Positions 10,334-21,532 of a stretch of DNA of 64,000 nucleotides are shown piece after piece. The stretch is from Adiantum capillus-veneris (taxonomy: Eukaryota; Streptophyta; Polypodiopsida; Polypodiales; Pteridaceae), in assembly GCA_014529385.2 (NCBI GenBank), contig CM043962.1, forward strand, positions 53,587,905-53,651,904. Reading direction: 5' to 3'. Below the pieces are notes generated by a model. That model did not search any database and was not told the origin of the DNA. It saw only the letters and a list, made by a program, of their open reading frames with translations. The position numbers and the translations under genes were made by a program. The first letter of the stretch is position 1. Each line of letters starts with the position of its first letter.

Positions 10334-12788
10334 TTATGGGTTGAAATAGTCTTCGGGTTGACGGCTAGCAAGGCGATCTTTTAGCGCATCCAGTGCCTTC
10401 TCGCAACTGATTCTTCTTTCGTTATCGGGCACTTGCAGAAGTTGCATTGTTACTTTATTCTTCAACTCCACCACTGAGTAGCCTAAAAACCTGGATGTTA
10501 GGTTGCTGATCACCGGCACAAATATCTTCATTCGCCAGGTGAAGTATAAAGTGTAGAAAGATTCTTCAAAGGCCAGCATATTATTCAATGGCAAGAACAT
10601 ACATTTGGCATAGAATCCGTAAAGGACTTCTTCTGAAGGCTGCCCACTCAGATCATAGCATAAGCCTTTATTTCCTTCCTAGAATGATAGCCATGGGGCT
10701 CCTGTTTGCTCAGGCTCATTAAAAACTTGTATACATGTTAGCAACATTCTGCAAATTCTATATAACATAGCGTAGGAGAGATCTGGTAGACTCTTGAAGA
10801 AAGACATGGTGCCCATTAGGGTTTTCACCATGTATTCCTCTATTGCTTGTCCTCTCTCTGGAGCTAGCAGCTTGGGGAAGTTAGGCCAAGTTGGCCTCTT
10901 CTTTTGCAGTGCTTCATGCACTTGCCATGTCCTTACTCTGGGTACAGAACATAAGGTTGGATCCCTTTGAAGGGCTGCAGGTGCTCTTGTGAACAGAATC
11001 ATGTATCTCGGATTCTTGTTCAACCAACTTAACCTCCACTTTGGGTGGTCTTTATCTGCGCCATCTTCTTGCGTATCCTTGTACAGTCTTTCTTTCACCT
11101 GTAATAGTTCCATGCACCCTGATGAGAGGGTATGGCAGGGATTGTTGATGCCATTGCGCATTGATCTGATTGGGAGTGAGTTGAGTGACGTTGACAGAGT
11201 GTAAAACTCTCAACTCCCAATCCACTGCGGCTTTCCACTGCTCATCCTCCTCTATAGTGATCTTCTCCTTCAGTGCGTCTTCTTCAACTTTCGAAATCTG
11301 GTCCATTGTCATTGTGTTTTCATCCGTGATGTTAATCTAAAAATCTTCATCACCACTCGGCTCGGTTGTGGACTGTGTCTCAAACTCAGCAAACGAGACC
11401 GAGGGTATGTCTATCTGTGGTTGCTCTGAAGTGCTTGCCTCTTCCTGCGTGTCTGGTTTTCCATCTCAGAGGAGTTGATTAATTCGCTTAAGTTATGCTA
11501 TCTCTTTCAGAAGCTCCTCCTCTCTCTGAACCCGCATCAGTGCCAGGTCCCTCCACTGTGATTTTTCTAGATTTAATTCCAATTCAAGGTCTTTGTTTTT
11601 CTTCTCAAGTGCCTTGTACACTTGGTCAGTTCCTTTGATCGAGGCCACGACTAGATTTTCTCTGATTCACTGTAAGAAAATTGCCTGATCATTGATCCGC
11701 TGTTCAGAATACTGCAGAGAAGCATTGGCAACATCTAATTGCACCTGAATTTTTTGAGCTGACATAGAGGTCGTAAGAAGTTCATTCGTAACTTCTGTCA
11801 ACTGCTCATCTTTTGCTTTGTAGACATCGGATAGTTTGGTGAGTAGATCACCTAACTCCTCTATTTCTTTTGGTTGCCTATCTCTAACTAACTGATGTTG
11901 TTCAGCTTCTGAGTTTAGCTCTTGCACCTGCCTTTGAAGATCAGTGATGACAGTCATCCTATCTTCTAACTCTCCTGGAGAGCGTCGATCACCATTTCAA
12001 GCTCCTTGACCTTTGTGCTACGGTTTAGTGCTATTGAGCGGAGTCTCTCTGTCATTTCCTGCATCTGCCATGCATATTCATTGACTTGGACGATTACCTT
12101 GTCATTTGATTGTCACTCCTCCTGTCGTGCCAGCTAAGATGTGCCTCCAGCCTCATGTGTTGCTTCTTGCTACGTCATAACTACCGGTAGTTCTTGTGTG
12201 GAGGTAGATTGTCGGTCTTCTTCTTGGCCATCCTGAGTCTTTGATGCCTCGGCAGTTTCTGGCTGAGTAGAAGTAGAGGGTGTTGTCTTAAACCTTGCTG
12301 TCTCTTCAGGTGCCGACCTTTCTTCGTTCTCGGGCTCGTGTTCTTTCTCTTGTGCAGTGGTAGGCTCTTTCTCGGGATCTGCTTATTTATCAGACTCTTG
12401 TACAGATTCACTTGTTTTTTTCTCTTCAATCTATTGAGTATCTTTGGCGGCCTTCTCCTGTTCCGGCTCGGCTTCTTTTTTTTTTGTCTATCGGGGTGAT
12501 CAGCCTCTTGTGCAGATTCTTTTTGTTTGGTGGACTCAAAATCTCTCTTTCTCAAGCTCTGCTTCTTTATTGGTGTCTTTGCATGCAGGTGATGGTGGTG
12601 GGTTAGGCATGAGATGGTCCTGTTGTTCTGTATGCAGTGAGGTGGGTCGGGGAGATCCATAACTTTGTTCTTTTCTAGCCGTTTCCTCATCTTTCCTTTG
12701 GTCTTCCGTCTCCTTAGCTTTCTTAGCAGCTTCTTCTGCCTCCTTCAGCTTTAAAGCTTCAGCCTCTTGGTACATTCTCTCTAAACGT
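10334..12788 (-). pseudogene. Second coding block of element B, downstream part (coiled-coil protein, unknown function)
   Basis: A chain of broken frames in element sense: 12943-12536 (true part below 12789; very charged, AEALKLKEAEEAAKKAKETE), Pro/Lys-rich 12690-12181, a clear coiled coil at 11957-11667 (ITDLQRQVQELNSEAEQ..., heptad-like), 11312-11052, 11161-10679 and 10600-10334. The last frame ends with YFNP and a stop 39 bp before the polypurine tract, as expected for the last gene of the element. I recognise no RT, integrase or protease motif and no clear membrane anchor, so an envelope-like role is not supported. Element C inserted within this block; the upstream part is 18142-19446. 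Confidence 0.55.
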
Positions 12789-14721
12789 TGGAATGAGGGA
12801 AATGGGAACACACATAGTACACAAACTAGATGCCTCTCTATAGCCCAACAGATATCCAGCACCCCAATCCACTTGGATAGACTCACACACACTTTATTTT
12901 TCTGTATGGCTTTACTAGTAAGCTCATAATTTGCACAATTCACGACTACACCCGCCTAGCCATATGCACCTTAACAACACAAACTCGCCAATAGCTCAAC
13001 ACATAGCACACTTTCCAAGAAAGATGACATAGCCACAATCATTAAACTCTTCTATTGCTCCCTCTTGCACACACACAATCCACCTCTCTCTCTCTCTCTC
13101 TCTCTCTTTGCTTTACCCACTCCTCGGAAAACACACACGGAATCAGGATTTTAGCACAAGAGAAGACACTAATACAAAATAGATGAGGCAATCAGAGCAA
13201 TGAGCTTTAGATAGGGCTATGATAGCTTTCAAAGCAACATATACAAACTTAGTCGATGCCGGTTTTCTTCAAACTTACAAAGAAATTTCGAGAATAAGAG
13301 GTGATCGTCTATCATCATGGGATGCTCTCAATAGCCTTGGCTTGTCCTTTTGCAGTGATATCATGAACCTGAAGGCTTTATGATAAGGATCATTTTCATT
13401 TTCCTTTTTGCAGAGCTGATGGTCCTCAAGATCATATGACCATCTGTAAGCAATTGAACACTCTCGGGCTGAGTTCGACACCTCTATTGGTGGCGCCCCT
13501 CTGAAGTGATATCATGAACCTAAAGGCTTTATGATAAGGATCGTTTTCCTTCTTGCAGAGCTGATGGTCCTCAAGATCATACGACCATCTGCAAGCAATC
13601 GAACACTCTCGGGCTGAGTTCGACACCACTATTGGTGGCGCCCCTCTGGCGGCCCACCTCCTCTATGGCAGCCCTTTGCGGCTTTTGCAGCCCGCCAACT
13701 TGATCCCTAGCTTACCTCGTCATCTCCACAAGGCCTCAAGTCCCTCCTTCTGCAAGAAACCAGGCCTTTGATAGCAGCCCCTCCGTCAGCGCTCTCTTCA
13801 TGCACCCGTTTTTAAGCCATCTTCCAAGCTTGGCGCCACCTGTTTGCCATGAGCATAGTCTCCTCCTCCATGGAAACCACATGGCTCATCTTTCCCACTA
13901 TCCATCCGTTATCATAGTGCCGTCCCAGCTTGTATGGAGCCCTGACTTGCCTCAGATTCCTATTCGGCATCTCACCAACTAGCTCCCCTTGCTCCATGCC
14001 ATCGCCACTTGTATGGCTCTCCCTCGCATGCCCTGCATCTGATGGCTCTCGCTTTGCCTTGCTCCATCTGGCCAGCACTTCCCATGCTTATCTCCACCTA
14101 CACATCAACACATGGTGCCACTTTCTTCACATCGTATCGACCTGCAGATGCCAACTGCCAACTGTAGCGTGTTTTTTATAGCATGGAAAACTTCAAACTT
14201 TTATTTCAACATGCAACTTAGCCGGTGTTCCCACAAAACGCAACCCGCGGCCAATAGCTCTCTGACCATAACTTGAGACCTTTGCTTTCAAACCAAGGCC
14301 TTCATGACTTTAAGTAAACATAATTGATGTGCAAGAATAAAATCTTGGATGCTTTGATACTTGCCGATAATGGTGACCGCAACAAACATTGGCCACTCCG
14401 AACCCCAATGCAGCCACGATAGATAGCTTTATTTGAGCTCTGATATGGAATGGATCTCCAAAAGAACTCCAAATGATAGGCCAAAAAAAACTGATCCATA
14501 GAGTAAATGGAGACTATACTTCATGTACCTGCAAACATCCCGATCATTAGAGGCCCAAAATCACCGCTTGACTTGTAAAGTGCCACATCTAGCATACACA
14601 TCACGATCAAGCTTGCCGCTATCGGCATCTGGTATTGTCTTCACCGCCTCGACCTGTATCTGCATGACTCCATACCAATGCAAGAACCATTCTACTAGAC
14701 CGACATAACTGTGTCGCACCA
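12789..14721 (-). repeat. 3' LTR of element C
   Basis: 1933 bp, longer than its partner partly because a 151-bp block is tandemly duplicated here (first copy from 13355, second from 13506) and present once in the other LTR near 17033. It also contains a short CT microsatellite at about 13083-13110. Confidence 0.85.
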
Positions 14722-15127
14722 TCATTGCCCAGCCCACTGGTTGAACATTTATGTTCAACCATAGCATTATTTAGAGAATATATCATTGCATAAGAAGAAA
14801 CTGGTAGATACTATGTACAAAAGCTAGATAAATAGCAGTAGATAGAGAGAGAGAGATTTACTAGCTGTAGCACCCGTCTGGGTCAAATGGAAATCTCCAG
14901 TCTTCCCCAAGTGTGATGCAAACTCCGTCGGGATCAAATACATGGCATTGATCACCACCATTCTTCTGTAATGCAGATACGTATCCCTGCTTTGTATTTG
15001 TAAAACTATAAGCCATCCATGTATGTAGCTCTTGACATCATAACCCTTCAAAAAACTGCATGCAGGAGCCTTCTTTACACATAAAACAAGACTGTACACC
15101 TTGCAAAGCCTTTGCATCATCTGTTTC
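14722..15127 (-). other. 3' noncoding part of element C
   Basis: Between the unidentified ORF and the 3' LTR. The frame 15120-14824 has no recognisable motif and I do not call it a gene. The segment just before the LTR (minus strand AGTGGGCTGGGCAATGA) is purine-rich only in part, so the polypurine tract is weak or decayed. Confidence 0.4.
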
Positions 15128-15784
15128 CTAGTTGTTGTCTAGAGAGCTCTCCACAACATCATTGTCTTTCAGCAAGGCAACCTGTAGCAACCGGCATAAC
15201 GGCACTTGCATAGCAACCTTCAACATCACATCCATCAACAACATGGCACCAACCTGTGGCAACTGATCGTCCAAAGCAGACACTGGCATATCTTCACTTG
15301 TAGACTCTTCAAACAGCACTGGAAAAGGTGGAAAGCCTTGCATACCTTGTATTGTTGCCATAGCTTTAGCAACCAAAACCTGCGACTCGTCATCTACATC
15401 GACCACGGGACCATCGAACCCCCAGTCATCTTCATCGAGACATTCTTGTTTAGTCAACATGGCCTTACCATCACAAGGCAAGAGAGAGGGTTCCCCAACC
15501 CCCTGGTCCGCACAAAATGTCTCTTCACCTGCAATCTGTTGCTCTTTGACCACCCTATTGACATGCATAATATCATATGTCTCATACCTTGAGAAAACAA
15601 ACTCCGTTTCCCATGTGCTATCCGTATCCAAGGCACTGCTATAGCTTGAATACACCTCGATTTTCTCCACAAAATTCACCGGCTTTGGCACTTCAACTAT
15701 CTTCTCCACTACTTGCTTTCCGAAAGTCACTTGGTCAAGCACATTAGACGGTACTCGGTAGACTCCTCTCTGCTCTATCATCAC
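15128..15784 (-). CDS. Unidentified acidic ORF of element C (218 codons)
   Basis: An uninterrupted frame in the position where pol would be. The product is acidic, with Asp/Glu-rich stretches (CLDEDDWGFDGPVVDVDDES), VVEKIVEVPKPVNFVEKIEV near the start, and a hydrophobic segment VGAMLLMDVMLKVAMQVPL near the end. I see no protease, RT, RNase H, integrase or zinc-knuckle motif. It may be a remnant of the gag-pol linker or a sequence picked up by the element. It lies about 140 bp after the gag frame. Confidence 0.45.
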   Translation of the reverse strand: MMIEQRGVYRVPSNVLDQVTFGKQVVEKIVEVPKPVNFVEKIEVYSSYSSALDTDSTWETEFVFSRYETYDIMHVNRVVKEQQIAGEETFCADQGVGEPSLLPCDGKAMLTKQECLDEDDWGFDGPVVDVDDESQVLVAKAMATIQGMQGFPPFPVLFEESTSEDMPVSALDDQLPQVGAMLLMDVMLKVAMQVPLCRLLQVALLKDNDVVESSLDNN

Positions 15785-15923
15785 GCCTATCCACTGCTAC
15801 CACATGTGCATCAACAAAGGGTCGGATTACCTGAAGCTCTTCCCTAGCAATTGGACTTGGCACCAATGGACTCGCCAGAACCTGCTTTGCCTGTTGCTTC
15901 TTTAAAAGCTTCTTTGTCTTGCT

Positions 15924-16431
15924 CTACACATAGGATACTGCCTCCTTGTACGTGCACGGTCCATCTATCTTGACTTTATCTCGCACTTTTACATGCAAGC
16001 AGTCCACAAACTTGGTCATCTTAAAAAAAGATGCATTCTCTACAGCAGTTACCTTAACCAACTTGCTCCATATAGCCTTGAACTCCCACACGAATGCTCG
16101 GAAATCACTGTCAAGGCTTTGCTTTAGGTTGTCCATCATCTGCTTCACTTCTCTCCATTGCGCATTGGCCACATATCGGCTTCGAAATGTTGCTTCCAAT
16201 GTGCCCCAATCCAGCTTTTCTTCAGCCTGCAAGCCCTCGTACCATACCTTTGCTTTTCCACGAACCAGAAGCGGGAAAGCTTGGGCCACTCCCTCTTCTC
16301 TTGAGAAGCCACTCTCCAGCGGAAAAAGGCCAAACCTCGGCATCTTTAGCACCTGTAAAAGTTAAAAAACCCGACCATGCCATTCTTGTTAGATCCTGCT
16401 CTTCAAAATGCGACACCATCTTCGACTTCAC
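15924..16431 (-). pseudogene. Gag domain of element C
   Basis: The frame 16352-15924 has the plant retrotransposon gag signature: EGVAQAFPLLVRGKAKVWYE, WGTLEATFRSRYV, LKQSLDSDFRAFVWEFKAIW and FVDCLHVKVRDKVKI. The N-terminal part (FTGAKDAEVWPF) is in another frame (16431-16222), so there is a frameshift near 16310. Gag forms the virus-like particle. The closest relative in this window is the gag of element E (37391-36595), which shares the 'L.ARAK.W', 'F...L' and 'CLHPKVREKV' pattern. Confidence 0.75.
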
Positions 16432-16449
16432 AAAGGAGCAATTAGTATG

Positions 16450-16471
16450 TCCTCAGTGGGGACACCACTGA
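16450..16471 (-). other. Primer-binding-site region of element C, with a hairpin
   Basis: Directly inside the 5' LTR the minus strand reads TGGTGTCCCCACTGAGGA. Element E has TAGTGCCCCCACTGAGGA at the same place. I could not match it to a tRNA end with confidence. The site can fold back (TCAGTGG ... CCACTGA). Confidence 0.5.
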
Positions 16472-18141
16472 TGGAATGGGGGAAACGAGAACACACACAG
16501 TACACAAACTAGATGCCTCTCTATAGCCCAATAGATATACAACACCCCAAGCCACTCGGATAGACTCACACACCCTGTATTTTCTATATGCTTTACTAGT
16601 AAGCTCGTAATTTGTACAATTCACGACTACACCCGCCCAACCATATGCACCTTAACAACACAAACTCGTCAATAGCTCAACACATAGCACACTTTCCAAG
16701 AAAGATGACATAGCGTCAATCATTAAACTCTTCTCTTGCTCCCTCTTGCACACACACAATCCATCTTTCTCTGTCTCTCTCTTTGCTTTACCCACTCCTG
16801 GGAAAACACACACGGAATCAGGATCTGAGCACAAGAGAAGACACTAATACAAAATAGATGAGGCAAGCAGAGCAATGAGCTTTAGATAGGGCTATGATAG
16901 CTTTCAAAGAAACATATACAAACTCAGTCGATGCCGGTTTTCTTCAAACTTACAAAGCAATTTCGAGAATAAGAAGTGATCGTCTATCATCATGGGATGT
17001 TGTTAATAGCCATGGCTTGTCCTTTTGCAGTGATATCATGAACCTGAAGGCTTTATGATAAGGAGCGTTTTTCTTCTTGCAGAGCTGATGGTCCTCAAGA
17101 TCATACAACCATATGCAAGCAATTGAACACTCTCGGTCTGAGTTTGACACCACTATTGGTGGCGCCCCTCTGGCGGCCCACCTCCTCTAAGGCAGCCCTT
17201 TGCGGCTTTTGCAGCCCGCCAACTTGATCCCTGGCTTCCCTCATCAACTGCACAAGGGCTCAGGTCCTTCCTTCTGCAATAAACCAGGGCTTTGATAGCA
17301 GCCCCTCTGTCCGCGCTCTCTTCATGCACCCGTTTTTAAGCCATCTTCCAAGCTTGGTGCCCCCTGTTTTCCATGAGCATAGTCTCCTCCTCCATGGCAG
17401 CCACATGGCTCATCTTTCCCACTATCCATCCGTTGCCACAATGGCTCTCCCTTGCATGCCCTGCACCTGGTGGCTCTTGCTTTGCCTTGCTCCATTTGGC
17501 CATCACTTCACATGCTTATCTCCACCTAACACGCGGTGCCACTTTCTTCACATCCTATCGACCTGCAGATGCCGACTGTAGCGTGTTTTTTATGGCATAG
17601 CAAACTTCAAACTTTTATTTCAACATGCGACTTAGCCAGTGTTCCCACCGAACGCAACCCGCAGCCAATAGCTTTGCATCTCTTACCATAATTTGAGACC
17701 TTTGCTTTCAAACCAAAGCCTTCATGACTTTAAGTAAACATAACTGATGTGCAAGAATAAAATCTCGGATGCTTTGATACTTGTCGATAATGGCGATCGC
17801 AACAAACATTGGCCACTCCGAACCCCAATGCAACCATTATAGATAGCTACATTCGAGCTCTGGTATGGAATGGATCTCCAAAAGAACTCCAAATGATAGG
17901 CCAAAAAAAACTGATCCATAGAGTAAATGGAGACTATACTTCATGTACCTGCAAACATCCCGATCATTAGAGGCCCAAAATCACCGCTTCACCTGTAAAG
18001 TGTCACATCTAGCATACACACCATGAGCAAGCTTGCCGCTACTGGCATCTGGTATTGACTTCACCGCCTCGACCTATATGTGCATGACTCCATACCAATG
18101 CAAGAACCATTCTACTAGACCGACATAACTTTCTCGCACCA
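16472..18141 (-). repeat. 5' LTR of element C
   Basis: 1670 bp, direct repeat of 12789-14721. Both begin TGGAATG and end GCACCA on the plus strand. The open frames inside it are not conserved as proteins. Confidence 0.85.
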
Positions 18142-19446
18142 AAGCTCTATTGGATCTTCAGATTATTTTCTTGTATGATGCTTTGTGCAAGGGCCTTTAA
18201 GTCCAGCAGGTACCCATTTTTCTGGGTCCTTCCCTTGTGCTTGCCTACTACATTGGTACACCTATTTCTCTCTTTCAAAGTGCACTTGTTTTTGAGCTGA
18301 CTCTTCTTGGTGTGCGGCCACAACTTTTCTTTTCATCTCTTCTCTCCGAGCTCTCTTTTCTTCATTGTGAGAGCTCTTGCTGTTGTGCCGTTCTGGCGAG
18401 CTATCAGCAGAATCATCATCAGATTTATATGATCTTTTACCTGACCTTGTAGATCTTGGAGAGAGTTGTGCTGCCAATATCCATGTATTCTGATCTGGAG
18501 TAGGTGGTAGGTTGTCAGCAATGCCAATGGCATGATATGCTATTATAGTCAAGACCTATGGCTCACCCAAGTACATGATTTTTTCCTCCTTCTTGGTGCC
18601 CTTCAAGGTTGTCGACATATTGTGCGTGGTCCACTGGTTGTCTTGTTGTCGACTTGAGAACCTGAGTGAATGTGGTGGCCACGACGTGATTTAGTGTAGT
18701 GTACCTTGGTGGCCTTTTTGCCAAAAAATGAAAGTGCTGGTGGTACAAACGGCCTGGCTCTTCCACTTGTTTGTGGATAAGGTCGGCGAATGTAGCCGTG
18801 GCTGTCTCTTTGGTAAATGTTCCTGTGGTTTTTCTGTCTCTTGCTCGCATGGTCATTCCTTCTGTGGGCAGTCTGAGTGCTCTGCCACTATCTCTTTTGT
18901 GATCACTACTTCGACCTTGTTCCCTTGGGTGTCGGATATTTGTGCGGTTCCATCTTCTTTGATTGTGGATAGAAGCTCATAAGCCTTATGAAAATCCACT
19001 CTGCAAGGCTCTTGTTCATAGAAATCCCTGAACTGGGCCCAGCCTACGGTTAGCTTCTTTGGTTTTTGGCTTGGCAGCTACATCATAGACTTCTTTGGGC
19101 AGGAGTTGCAACTCCACCTGATGCCCTTCTTCACTCTTGAATCTGCCAATGAATACTATAGTGTGGTGCTCTTCCAACTGTTCTTTGGAGAGGTAGGATA
19201 CCTTTGCTACTTTGACTGATTCGGGGTCTAGTTGATAAGCGGGCAGTTCGTGTAGCTTCTCATTTTGGTTGAGCTTCTTTTTAGCCCTCTCTGCTGCTTG
19301 CATGGCTCCTTGTTCAGTGAATAGAGTGCAAAGTTAGGAGATTTATTTGAATTATCTCTGAAATGTCCTTTAGGCTGAAATGCTGACAATTTGGTCCCAT
19401 TTCCTTCAAACCATTTTTGTGAACAAGCAAAGATGCATAAAAACAT
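18142..19446 (-). pseudogene. Second coding block of element B, upstream part (unknown function)
   Basis: Broken frames in element sense: 19446-19228, 19303-19016 (AAERAKKKLNQNEKLHELPA; QVELQLLPKEVYDVAAKPK), 18856-18563 and 18552-18262 (Ser/Arg-rich: SPRSTRSGKRSYKSDDDSAD). The block continues past element C into 12788-10334. It begins just after the 19.5-20.4 kb palindrome array. No known catalytic motif is visible. About 3.7 kb of coding sequence beyond integrase is much more than the usual 3' ORF. Confidence 0.5.
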
Positions 19447-19491
19447 GCAAAGAACAAAACTGTGTAGTCAAAACAAAAATTTGCAACCAAA

Positions 19492-20360
19492 GTAAATAAT
19501 CGTGACTATTTATAGTTGAGGAAAATTTTCAACTTTTTGCAAAATTGGCTTTATAGGCTTGAAGTATATACCAAATACATGCTCTGAGTGAAATATGGGC
19601 TCATTTGGATGCGTAAGGTGAAAATGGTATCAGATTTTGGTTGTAGGTCTCTAAAACAGTAGATATAAAGGAAAGTTGAGATTTTAAACTACAAATTGAT
19701 TCAATATTGGCTAGTGGGCTTAACACATCATGTACCTTGGTATAATGGAAAAATATCAAAATTCCCCAATTTTGACAAGAAAGTAAATAATCGTGATTAT
19801 TAACTTTTCTTCCAAAATTGACATGTTTGGTACAAATTGGTTCTAAGCATTGTATAGACCTTGGGTATGAGATATGAAGTGATTTGGATCAAGAAATGTT
19901 GTCCATAACCCAAAATTTGGCTTGCAAAGACTTCTTTGCATTTTTTTGACAATTTTACAAGTAATGGGTGGTCATTCTGGCTCATACTTGATTTTTGGCA
20001 TGTAATAGGTGTGTACACATGATAGGTGAGGTAAGGTGACAATTTCCAAGCAAAAATGATGCAAAAGTAAATAATCGCGATTATTTACAACAGTGACAAA
20101 AACTTTGCAAAACCTAGAAATTCTGACCTATAGATGTTTCATACATGCACCTAATACAAGTCCTAAATTGAATTTGGTCAAGTTTGGTCATGCCGGCATC
20201 AATTTGTGCTCTATCAACTTAGAAATCACTGTTTTTTGTGACTACTCTGTCTGTTGGGTTGGTCGGTCAACTTTGAGGCTTTGGACTTGTCCACAACATA
20301 GTCGTGAAGCAACCTGTCCAATTCTGGCTCATTTGGAGTCAGTTTGACCTCGTATGTCGA
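19492..20360 (-). repeat. Palindrome array 2 (about 285-bp units), before the second coding block of element B
   Basis: Near-palindromes with arms GTAAATAATC / GATTATTTAC lie at 19492-19513, 19783-19804 and 20067-20088, spaced 291 and 284 bp. The last is perfect. The sequence between them is a diverged tandem repeat that shares words with array 1 in the leader (such as 'gtgggctta...acatgg'). The block is noncoding and sits directly upstream, in element sense, of the second coding block. Confidence 0.8.
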
Positions 20361-21416
20361 ATTTTATGCTTTGTAACCTTTGAGCCATTTTCTATTTTTC
20401 GAGGGCTTTGCTTGATGGATTTCACCAAACCGATCATATACATTGTATATGGACCTCATTAGGCGCAAGCCATCTGTGGAGTCAGGTCGGAATTTTGGCA
20501 TTTGTCAAAAACCCAACTTTTCTACTGGGGACCCCCTCAACCCCAGCCTAATGATCATCTGACGGTATAGAAAGGTTCTATTATGTTAGGGCATGCTATG
20601 GTTAAAATCCCATCTGATTTAGTCAAGCTGGTAGGCCGCTATGGTCAGTTTTAGGTCGTAGATCTTCGTGCACTGCTCAATTTCTAGGGATTTAGACTAG
20701 CTATCGGCCCTACAAAATGGATCATTGTCAAGTAAAGAACTTACCCCTCATGTCTCGTGTGAGACGGCGCTAAAAATGGTCAACTGTGGGCTCCGAAAAA
20801 GTCGCACGAAGGAGGCCGAAATCTCTCTCTGCAAAGGCTCCAAGTGGAAATGAGGTGGTTTTAGCCTACCGTGGATATCTATACCCGGACCTCCCGAACC
20901 AAATTTCCCCAGATTCCCTCGTTAGTCCTACTAGGCCGTGAAATCTATGTTAGACTAATTTTTTTTTGCAAAAGTAGGCGTAGCCGCCTAATTTAGGCTT
21001 CCCGCTCCCCTCTTCTGATTTCATTGAAATTTTTTGTTCTTGTCCACCTTGTCTTTTTGATCACCATCGTGTCTTCCATTTTTCTATTTGAGCTTCCCTG
21101 CTATTTATTATTAATTTTCGACCTGTTTATTTGAAAAATTCAAAGAAAATCCCTTGAAAAACACAGCTTTATTGTTTTTTTTGGATTTTTCTATTTTTAG
21201 GCCTCACTATCAACAAAAATGAGTAAAAATATCCAAAAAAAGGACTATTTTTGATGATTTTTTGATAGTATATACACTATTTATACTCATCGGGAAGATA
21301 TTATCAGTGAAGTTTTCCTTGATGATGAATTATAAGGGCATTATTAGGTAATTTTACAAAAAATCACATGTTAACATCAAACTTTTTCCTCCCTCTTCAA
21401 ACATTGCCCTTAATTA
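20361..21416. other. Noncoding stretch between array 2 and pol of element B
   Basis: I see no gene. The AT-rich part 21000-21416 resembles the window start (element A), so it is family sequence after pol. The GC-richer 20500-20950 has no feature I can name. Confidence 0.5.
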
Positions 21417-21512
21417 CTTGGTTCTTAGTACTTAGTACTTAGTGCTTAGTTCTTACTGCTTAGTTCTTACTGCTTAGTTCTTAGTTCTTAGTTCTTAGTT
21501 CTTAGTGCTTAG
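21417..21512. repeat. Minisatellite of 8-9-bp units (cttagttctt-like)
   Basis: About ten tandem variants of CTTAGTTCT/CTTAGTACT/CTTACTG fill this 96-bp stretch, next to the internal polypurine tract. Element A lacks it at the equivalent position (420-465), so it expanded in this copy. Confidence 0.85.
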
Positions 21513-21515
21513 TGT

Positions 21516-21532
21516 CCTTCCACCCCTCCTAG
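21516..21532 (-). other. Internal polypurine tract of element B
   Basis: The minus strand reads CTAGGAGGGGTGGAAGG, placed after the second-protease frame. Element A has AGGAGGGGGGGAGG at the same relative place. No LTR follows it, so it is internal; the terminal tract is at 10295-10310. Confidence 0.55.

Larger units (their letters stand above)
12789..18141 (-). mobile_element. Element C: gag-only LTR retrotransposon nested in element B
   Basis: Bounded by direct repeats 12789-14721 and 16472-18141 that start TGGAATG and end GCACCA on the plus strand. The 1.75-kb internal region holds a gag domain and one unidentified ORF but no RT, RNase H or integrase, so it must have moved with enzymes from another element. 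LTR start, primer-site region and gag resemble element E, a likely helper family. Flanks aacgt / aagct are similar but not identical, perhaps a decayed target duplication. LTR identity is roughly 92% by eye. Confidence 0.8.

Noticed and set aside
10334..12788. Envelope-like gene in element B
   Set aside because: No signal peptide, clear membrane anchor or fusion-peptide pattern seen; only charged and coiled-coil content.
12789..18141. The two C repeats as a simple segmental duplication
   Set aside because: Ends TG...CA, a gag gene between them and a primer-site-like block next to the inner edge fit an LTR element better.
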